From contig UWYS01000008.1 of the NCBI GenBank assembly GCA_900291925.1, positions 310,001 through 374,000 on the forward strand: a DNA stretch of 64,000 nucleotides, read 5' to 3'. Below the pieces are notes generated by a model. The model made no database searches. It was given only the letters and a program-made list of their open reading frames with translations, and was not told the origin of the DNA. Each line of letters opens with the position of its first letter. Position 1 is the stretch's first letter. A program made the position numbers and the translations under genes. This DNA comes from Thecaphora thlaspeos. Its lineage: Eukaryota; Basidiomycota; Ustilaginomycetes; Urocystidales; Glomosporiaceae. Of the stretch, positions 56,115-64,000 are shown one piece after another.

Positions 56115-57611
56115 ATGGCCAAGAGACTTGTTTCCCTGCAAGCGCTTCGAGACGCAATCCGGCCGTGGCCGTCCGCGATCCACGGCATCGAGCGCAGCTT
56201 TGCAAACGCCTCTGTCACAGCAGCGACTGCAGCGAGAGGCACAACTACGGCCTTGTCTCCACTTTCGCGACCGCCCGCTCCTTCGCCGCCACGGATCCGA
56301 TCGATGTCCACTATAGCCAGGCACCCTGCGGCGTCCGGGACGCCCGCCCGATCTGTCGAGGATGGACCCCTTGCCAACTCTCCCATTCCCATCTTTTCCA
56401 CCGTCCGCGGCTACCGTAAGTGGCGCGCCGACGCGGCCGCACATGGCAAGTCGGTCGGCTTCGTCGCAACCATGGGCGCCCTCCACGAGGGTCACCTGAG
56501 CCTGGGTGAGTGGAACTTGAGCTCCCGCCATGCCAGTTTCGATCGACCTGTTCTTCTGACAGACTGCTTGTCGCTCTTCTCCGGGCAAAGTCCAAGCAAG
56601 TCTCGACGAAAACGACTACACCGTGGTGTCCATCTTTGTCAACCCGGCGCAGTTTGCACCCACCGAGGACCTCTCCTCGTACCCGCGCACGGTCAGCTCG
56701 GACATCGAGAAGCTCAGCCCTCTCCGTAGCAGCCAAGACGATCGAAAGGTCTCGGCTGCTTTCGTCCCGACGGTGGCAGAGATGTATCCCAGCGGCTTCA
56801 CACAGGTTGTCGAGGATCAGGTCGGCGCATTCGTCGAGGTAAAGGGACTCGGACACCAGATGGAGGGCGGCAGCAGACCAACTTTCTTCCGCGGCGTTGC
56901 GACCGTCGTCACCAAGCTGTTCCACATTATCCAGGTGAGTCTACAAGGCAGGCAATCAGGCAGTTGCTACCGACCGTGAGCCACTCACTAAATGTTTGAG
57001 ACGTAGCGCGGGCTGACGTTGCGTGTGCACTTCCGTTTCACCTCCCTTATGATCCGCGTCCGCGCTAGCCCGACCGCACCTACTTCGGACAAAAGGACAT
57101 CCAGCAAGCCATCGTGCTCCGCAGGCTCGTCAAGGACCTGCTCTTTGCCCATCCGCCATCCCCGCAGCACCTGCGGGTGATGCCCACAGGCCGAGACAAA
57201 GAGAGCGGGCTGGCGCTTAGCAGCCGAAACGCTTATCTGACGCCCGCCGGACGCGAGGTGGCGCCGATTCTGTTCCGCGCCCTGTCCGAAGGCCAAAGGA
57301 CCTGGGAAGGGTCTGCTTCGGCGCCAGCCGACGAACGGGTTCGCACCACTCTACGGAACGCCAGAGCGGTCGTGGAAGACGAGGTGCGGAGGTGTCGGCG
57401 GGAAGGCTCGATCACACTCGAGCTGGACTACATCTCGCTCAATAACCCGAACACGCTAGAGAACCTCGAGGACGCAATAGCCCGGCGCGGAGCGGATGCG
57501 GCCAAGGTCGAGGAAGGCGCAATCCTCAGCGGCGCCGCTCTCGTGCGCGAAGGAGAGGGAGGCAAGGTGACGAGGTTGATAGACAATGTACTCCTGGGTT
57601 TTCGGCTATGA
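56115..57611 (+). CDS. PAN6: Pantoate--beta-alanine ligase (pantothenate synthetase)
   Basis: Three exons (56115-56505, 56591-56934, 57069-57611) encode 425 residues. The Rossmann nucleotide-binding core has VGFVATMGALHEGHLSL (HIGH-type motif), VVSIFVNPAQFAPTEDL, FFRGVATVVTKLFHIIQ, RTYFGQKDIQQAIVLRRLV and ESGLALSSRNAYL (KMSKS-equivalent). It joins pantoate and beta-alanine using ATP, the last step of vitamin B5 synthesis. The first 90 residues are Arg/Ser/Ala-rich and lack acidic residues early on, suggesting a mitochondrial presequence. In Ustilago maydis the pan1 marker is closely linked to the a mating-type locus, and the same closeness (about 5 kb from the receptor) is seen here. Confidence 0.93.
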
Positions 57612-58007
57612 GTAGTCGTATCTAATACAAAACGACGAACACCGACAACGGCCATCATCGTCCTGTCCTAGATGCAAGCGCACCGCAGCAAGAGGAGGCG
57701 TAATGGCGAACCGGATCCGAGTTTTTTTCGCGGCATCCAGCCCGCTTCTGCTGACAAATCGCATGGCTCCTCCACTTTTGTCTTGCCCATCTTAGGTCTT
57801 CCTTCGCCTCCTCCCGCCACCACCATCGCCGCCAACTCCCTTTGCACGGCACTAAACGCGCAACGTGTCTTGTCAAGCCTTTTCAACGAAGTCATAGGAC
57901 TAGTGCTGCGCCTCGATTATCGTATTCACACGAGCACTTCCTGCCCGGGATCTTATAGTCGACCTCGACCCTGACCTCGACTCCGAGCCCGTCCTCGGAC
58001 AGCAGAG
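57612..58007. other. Intergenic region
   Basis: Terminator of PAN6 and promoter of CBP4. No gene seen. Confidence 0.6.
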
Positions 58008-58581
58008 ATGAGCGGATCGCCATGGCCTCGAATGCTAGGGGCTGGTGTAGCAGTCATTGCGCTAGGCTACGGGATCATGAAAGGTATGCGGTGCTCTGCA
58101 GCTGCTGCACGGTAGACACAGGCCGACCCACTGGACTCCGTGGGCATTCTCTGATTCTGCTTTTCATCGCGATTTCTGCGACCGACGCGCAAACGGCAGG
58201 CACCACCCCGACGGACAAACAGTTCTATGATGTGAGTCTGTTGCGTTAAGACTAAGCCAAATGGATAGCGAACGACCTGGACTTGACCCTTTCCTCCTAT
58301 GTTTGGCCTCGAACATCACAGAGCCTGTCGCCCGAACTCAAGCGCCAGGTGGATCAACAACATTTGGCGGTTCAGAGAAAGTCAGCGTACAGTGAACAAT
58401 TGATGGTGAGTATTCCTCTGCCGGTCTCGTGGTTGAAGTGATATTCCGCTCCTCGCTGATCACGGATTTGGCTGTCTCTACGTTTGACCCCAAAAAGAGA
58501 GCCAGGGAAGGCGGAGACACCGAATCAGTGCGGGCCGAGGCTGCAAGAGCCAGGGATAGCACTCCACCACCCCGAGTATGA
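58008..58581 (+). CDS. CBP4: Cytochrome bc1 assembly factor Cbp4
   Basis: Four small exons (58008-58083, 58200-58231, 58322-58405, 58498-58581) give 91 residues. A single N-terminal membrane segment (MLGAGVAVIALGYGIMKG) is followed by the Cbp4 signature TTPTDKQFYDSLSPELKRQV and a charged helical tail. Cbp4 sits in the mitochondrial inner membrane and binds newly made cytochrome b with Cbp3-Cbp6. It is easy to miss because no exon is longer than 84 nt. The last acceptor (CAAAAAG) is weak, so the tail is less sure. Confidence 0.8.
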
Positions 58582-58778
58582 AGTCTCGCCGTCAAGCCCC
58601 GATTTTTGTAGCGTATGGTCAGCGACTTTGCACGTGCATCACTTTCATAGGCCAAGGTGACACATGCAATGGAGCACGATGACAGTGATGAGGACATTCG
58701 TGTAATACTCCTTTTCAGTAACTCTTTCATTGAACGCGAGCGACAGAATCAGAGAACATCGTTTCGTATGTCGATTGT

Positions 58779-60437
<1,659 letters not shown>

Positions 60438-61874
60438 GGTCGGAGCGTGTGGTTGGAGCTGTGAGTGATGGATGGGAGGAGGTGGGGGTGGTCAGGCTTG
60501 TGTCGGGAGTCGCGCACTGTACGAAGCGAGCGCAGATGACAGATGGCAGGTGAGGGGGTTCGAAGAAGCAAGAAGAGCGAAGCCGGTTGACCTGAAGGAT
60601 GACGTTGCAGGGTGAGTGGTATACGAGGCAGAAAAGAAGGCCGAGCACGCTGGCAGCGTCGGCAGCGGCGGCGGCGGGGTGACAGGCCCGTGTCGTGTCG
60701 TAGTCAAGTCTTGTGGAAGAAAAAATTGAGTCACCACAGCTGCAAGCAAGAGAGGTCGATTCTGCATGCGAGCGGGCCGCCACCGCCACCGCCACCGCCA
60801 CCGCCTTCCGGCCAGAGTCGCTTGCTCCAGGGCGACCCTGAGCAAGGGTCCGGCAGCGCAGACTCGAGGGGAAGATGGACCGAGAGCTACTGCTGTACTG
60901 TACGCCTCGATGAGCGCTCCTATTTCCAAGCAAGGAGGGGGCCGTGGGAGCCAGTCGGCGGAGCTTACCCGTGTCAACGGCCAGCCAGCGGCAACGCCAA
61001 AAGCGCGCTCGCCGTGACTCGCGAGGCAACGCCGCCGCCGCTCCCCCACCTTCGGCACATCCCGACGAACTACAGTAAGGGTTCGTCAACGTTGGCGCAG
61101 CCACTCGGGTACTTAGCCTGTCTGGACAGCGTAAGTAGACTCGAGGTGACCTTGGGCAAAGCCTTTCCCATCCCTTCACCGAGTGGTCTATCTGCTGTAG
61201 GCCGGCGCGCGCCGCGATGGCGTTTCCTCGCTGAAGTGTACGGCTCTATCCGCGCTGCCGGACCGCACCTCGATGGGTCTTCTCCGGGCTACTTGACACG
61301 CACGCTACAAACGTATATGTAGGATTTGGTATGTATGTATGGGCACGAGGCGAACGCCAACACGAGGGACCCTGAAACGGACATCCGCCATCATGGCGCT
61401 GGTCGGATGTGTGCATGTCTGCTCCTGCCTGCACCATTGGAGAATTTCGTGAGGATTTTTATTTGTCTTTAATCGTGCTCGCCCAGATCGAGCGAGTGAG
61501 GTTCGCGGCACCTCGCGGTGCAGCGAGGCTCACGCTCACGCCGTCCCTGTTGCTCTGCCAAGGGTTATCTCACGCTTCGCTCGGTGCTGGACCAGGCTGG
61601 GCTGAGGACGGCCTCAGATCAGGCTAAGCTCTTGCCTTCGCCAACGTGCTGCTGTCGAGACAGCATCAAAAAAAGCAGGCTCAATGGGGATCGGGGCCGT
61701 TTCGGGCGTCGAGAACCGATCCTTCTCGGATCCGAATAAGAGTGACCCCCGCATTCGTTGCTCAAGGGTCCCCCGGAAGCACTTAACTACCCCCCCCTTC
61801 ACCCCGCCCTCCTTTCCTTCTTCCTCCCGCCTCGCCTCTTGCCCTCATAACATCGGATCCATCGCAAGCACACC
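60438..61874. other. Long divergent intergenic region
   Basis: About 1.4 kb between the DAHP synthase and Asterix-like genes. It contains a (CCACCG)n tract at about 60779-60806 and a CGCGGCACCTCGCGGTGC palindrome near 61505. A plus-strand frame at 60612-61322 has Arg/Pro-rich content without recognisable domains and is not called as a gene. Confidence 0.5.
60779..60806. repeat. (CCACCG)n microsatellite
   Basis: About four and a half copies of a GC-rich hexanucleotide in non-coding DNA. Confidence 0.85.
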
Positions 61875-62616
61875 ATGTCGTACCGCAAAGTGGACTCCTC
61901 CGACCCTCGCAGGGCCGACCTCACCCGCCCTTTGCAGCTTCCGGCAGCATGGAGAGAGGACGATCTCGACATGTACGGTGCCTTCCTCGGCGGAGCTTCG
62001 TGAGTTGCCGTATCTGTCCAAGCGTACGCGGCGCAGCGAGCTTACGGCTAGGCGCGATGTGCTAGAGAGTCTGACGCTGCGCTCGAGCCTCGCAACCGCC
62101 TTACACCGATTCAGCATGATGTCCGGCGCGGCCATGCTGACCCGCCTCCCACAGATCGCCTACCTTGGGATGATCTTTGCGGTAGCCCACATCGCGCACG
62201 ACAAGCCCTTCAAGTCGGAGAAGAACAAGGACTCTCCCTCGGGTGGTCCTCTCATGAGCCTGCTGTGAGTGCCGTGACATGCTCAGAGAGATGGCCGAAC
62301 AAGGCTCGGAGGGTTGGCCGGACAGGGGTTGCAAGGTCCGGCGCTGTAAAGACGGCAAAAAATGGGATGCCCAACCAGGTGCGAGCCGTACGCTGACGTC
62401 GCTGTCTCCTCGATGCCAACAGATTCTCCACGCTAGCGCTGTTCGCTCTCATGGTCCCTAAGGTGAGCTATACAGAGCTTGCTGCCCCGGTTCTTGTTCT
62501 CGCAATCTCCCTCTCGCTGACGATTCTAGCATCACCCGCCTGGCACGATGAACAGATGGCTGTGCAAGACCCGCTCAACTTCGCCAAGGCGGCTGCGGGA
62601 TCGGCCTAGAGGATAG
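61875..62616 (+). CDS. Asterix-like (UPF0139/WDR83OS family) small ER membrane protein
   Basis: Proposed exons are 61875-61999, 62115-62264, 62423-62462 and 62530-62616, 133 residues. DPRRADLTRPLQLP and DDLDMYGAFLGGASMMSGA, then a hydrophobic stretch (IAYLGMIFAVAHIAHDKP), a polar loop (SEKNKDSPSG) and LMSLLFSTLALFALMVPK follow the Asterix layout: an N-terminal DPRR motif, then two or three membrane helices. Asterix is part of the PAT chaperone complex for multi-pass membrane proteins. The C-terminus is uncertain: splicing the good GTGAGC...CTGACGATTCTAG intron gives an Arg-rich tail, while reading through gives a longer, more protein-like tail with stop at 62607. Confidence 0.65.
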
Positions 62617-62948
62617 CGAGATGACCAGCAATGAGATGAAAGTGCTTGATCTGCTTCTTGGACACGTGCTCCGGATGTCACGCCTAGCCCCACAGGAACA
62701 GAGAGAGGCCCTCTAGCCCTTCTGCCACCCATAAGGGCTCAGGATTCATCGAGGACGGCAAGGCGACGCACGCGGTGATGGAAGAGCTTGTGTGTATGCG
62801 TATGTGTGCGGACCAGCGCCATCGGAGGACGTGGTGAGGCAAGAGAAAGGTATGCAGACGAGAGGCTAAAAGTACAAACGGACGGGAGAGGCGGACTACA
62901 TGGTGAGCAGGGCGGAAGACGATGGATGGGGACCGGAGGGTAGGACCG
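62617..62948. other. Convergent intergenic region
   Basis: Short 3' flanks of the Asterix-like gene and RSM19. Nothing else seen. Confidence 0.6.
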
Positions 62949-63680
62949 CTACTTGTTCTTGGTCAACCTGTATGTGAACCTCTTCCTCGTCGGGGCGAAC
63001 TCGCCCAGCTTGTGGCCAACCATCTCTTCCGTCACCGAGATGGGGATGTGGTGCTTTCCATTGTGGACGAGGAATTTGAGCCTGCGGCGGAAGGATCAAG
63101 GGGCAGCAAGAGCGAGTGGTAGGACAGAGACGTTTGTCAGTCGAGAGTCGAAGGAGCAGTTTGCGAGCGAGGCGGAGCAGGAAGTTGCGCCGCCCTACGC
63201 CATCGCGAGTCAGCGCGAGGCGAAACGGCTTCGCAGCGAGCGAACCGAGACCACGGAGAGACGTTGGGCGGTCAAGATGGATCCACTTTGACTGAGTGCA
63301 GGGCCGAGACCTCGTGTGGCTGCGGATTCAAGGGGAGGCATGGTGGATCGGTTCCTCCAGCTGCCGGTGACCGATCGAGACGAGGCGCAAGCGGTCGCTT
63401 GCCGTAGCTGGTCTGGACACTCACCCGACAAAGTTGGGAAGAATGGTGCAGCTCCTTGCGTTGGTCCGGATCGGCGTATTGTTCTTGAAAGCTTCAGAGA
63501 GGTTCGGGAAGGCCACAAAGAAAGGACCTGCGGGGCGTCGAGGTCGAACGGCAGGGCGAAAAGAGAGCCGAGGAAGACACGCCGGGGTAAGCTTGATCCC
63601 GTCCAAGAGCGGCAGCATGTATGCCGGGGATACTCACCCTTCCATGCGGACCTTGCTCGAAGGACGGTCGATGGCAGCAT
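62949..63680 (-). CDS. RSM19: Mitochondrial small-subunit ribosomal protein uS19m
   Basis: Three minus-strand exons (63680-63638, 63527-63425, 63081-62949) give 92 residues, the usual uS19 length. The sequence reads [15 protein letters not shown], then [37 protein letters not shown] and [20 protein letters not shown], the full uS19 signature. The start MLPSTVLRA and the absence of a long cytosolic-type N-terminus fit the mitochondrial/bacterial form. It contacts the head of the small ribosomal subunit. Both introns fall at conserved-sequence junctions (K-GP and VG-LK) and make the gene almost invisible to single-frame scanning. Confidence 0.93.
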
Positions 63681-64000
63681 GATGCTTCGCTTTGTGCGAC
63701 CTGTAGCGTGTCGGGTGATATTTGGATCGATGCGTCGAGGAGGTGGTGGCGAGGCTTCCGAAGATCGCAAAGCCTCGAAGAAGACGGGCCTCTCGCCCGC
63801 CGGAAAAGCAGGCCAACAGGAAACCGGATCCGACATCAGGCGCCAGGCTAGTTGACCGGAGCGGTCCGAGGATCTCTCCGCTCGACGTGCCAGGCCAGGG
63901 GTTTCGGACGGAGCGGCCGGTCCCGGCGTGGGCCAAGCGTTGGGGGCGCGCACAGGGCCACGAAACCTTCGGGCAGGGCCCCATCAAAAACCCTCCCGGA
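63681..64000. other. Promoter side of RSM19, end of window
   Basis: No supported gene. Minus-strand open frames here are upstream read-through of the RSM19 region. Confidence 0.5.

Noticed and set aside
60612..61322. 236-codon plus-strand frame
   Set aside because: Covers a CCACCG repeat and a GC-rich promoter; Arg/Pro-rich shadow frame.

Overview
The window is nuclear DNA of a basidiomycete fungus, most likely Ustilaginomycotina (smut-type). It is GC-rich and densely packed with genes on both strands, mostly interrupted by short GT-AG introns (about 55-200 nt). All exon joins below were worked out by hand from splice signals and reading frame. The strongest pointer to the group is a lipopeptide pheromone gene next to a Ste3-type receptor, surrounded by copies of ACAAAGGGA, the pheromone response element known from smut fungi.

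Layout. 1-15 kb: a truncated Ser-rich protein, a DUF4112 membrane protein, WDR89, an endosomal syntaxin (PEP12), a glyoxalase-like protein, LIN1/CD2BP2, and a PDK1-type kinase. 14.9-22.3 kb: a probable intron-containing tRNA-Phe, then a block of foreign, CpG-poor DNA holding a decayed Ty1/copia element. That element carries a nested LTR and an internal inversion, so its RNase H domain is split between the two strands. 23-47 kb: conserved housekeeping genes: PDI1, a RanBP2-zinc-finger protein, SIT4/PP6, an unidentified coiled-coil protein, RPC2 (Pol III), UBC7, CAF1 and RPN10. Several are rebuilt exon by exon to their conserved C-termini.

47.9-51.4 kb: the core of the pheromone/receptor (P/R, 'a') mating-type locus. 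A 43-codon pheromone precursor (mfa, minus strand, ending CTIA) and a seven-helix receptor (pra, plus strand) are divergently transcribed across 1.9 kb carrying several response elements. The expected logic is that secreted farnesylated peptide from a partner of the other allele activates the receptor, a MAP-kinase cascade activates a Prf1-like HMG factor, and that factor raises mfa and pra transcription.

51.4-64 kb: a secreted EEP-superfamily nuclease, pantoate-beta-alanine ligase (PAN6), CBP4, DAHP synthase, an Asterix-like ER protein and mitochondrial ribosomal protein S19. PAN6 close to the P/R genes recalls the classical linkage of pan1 to the a locus in Ustilago maydis.
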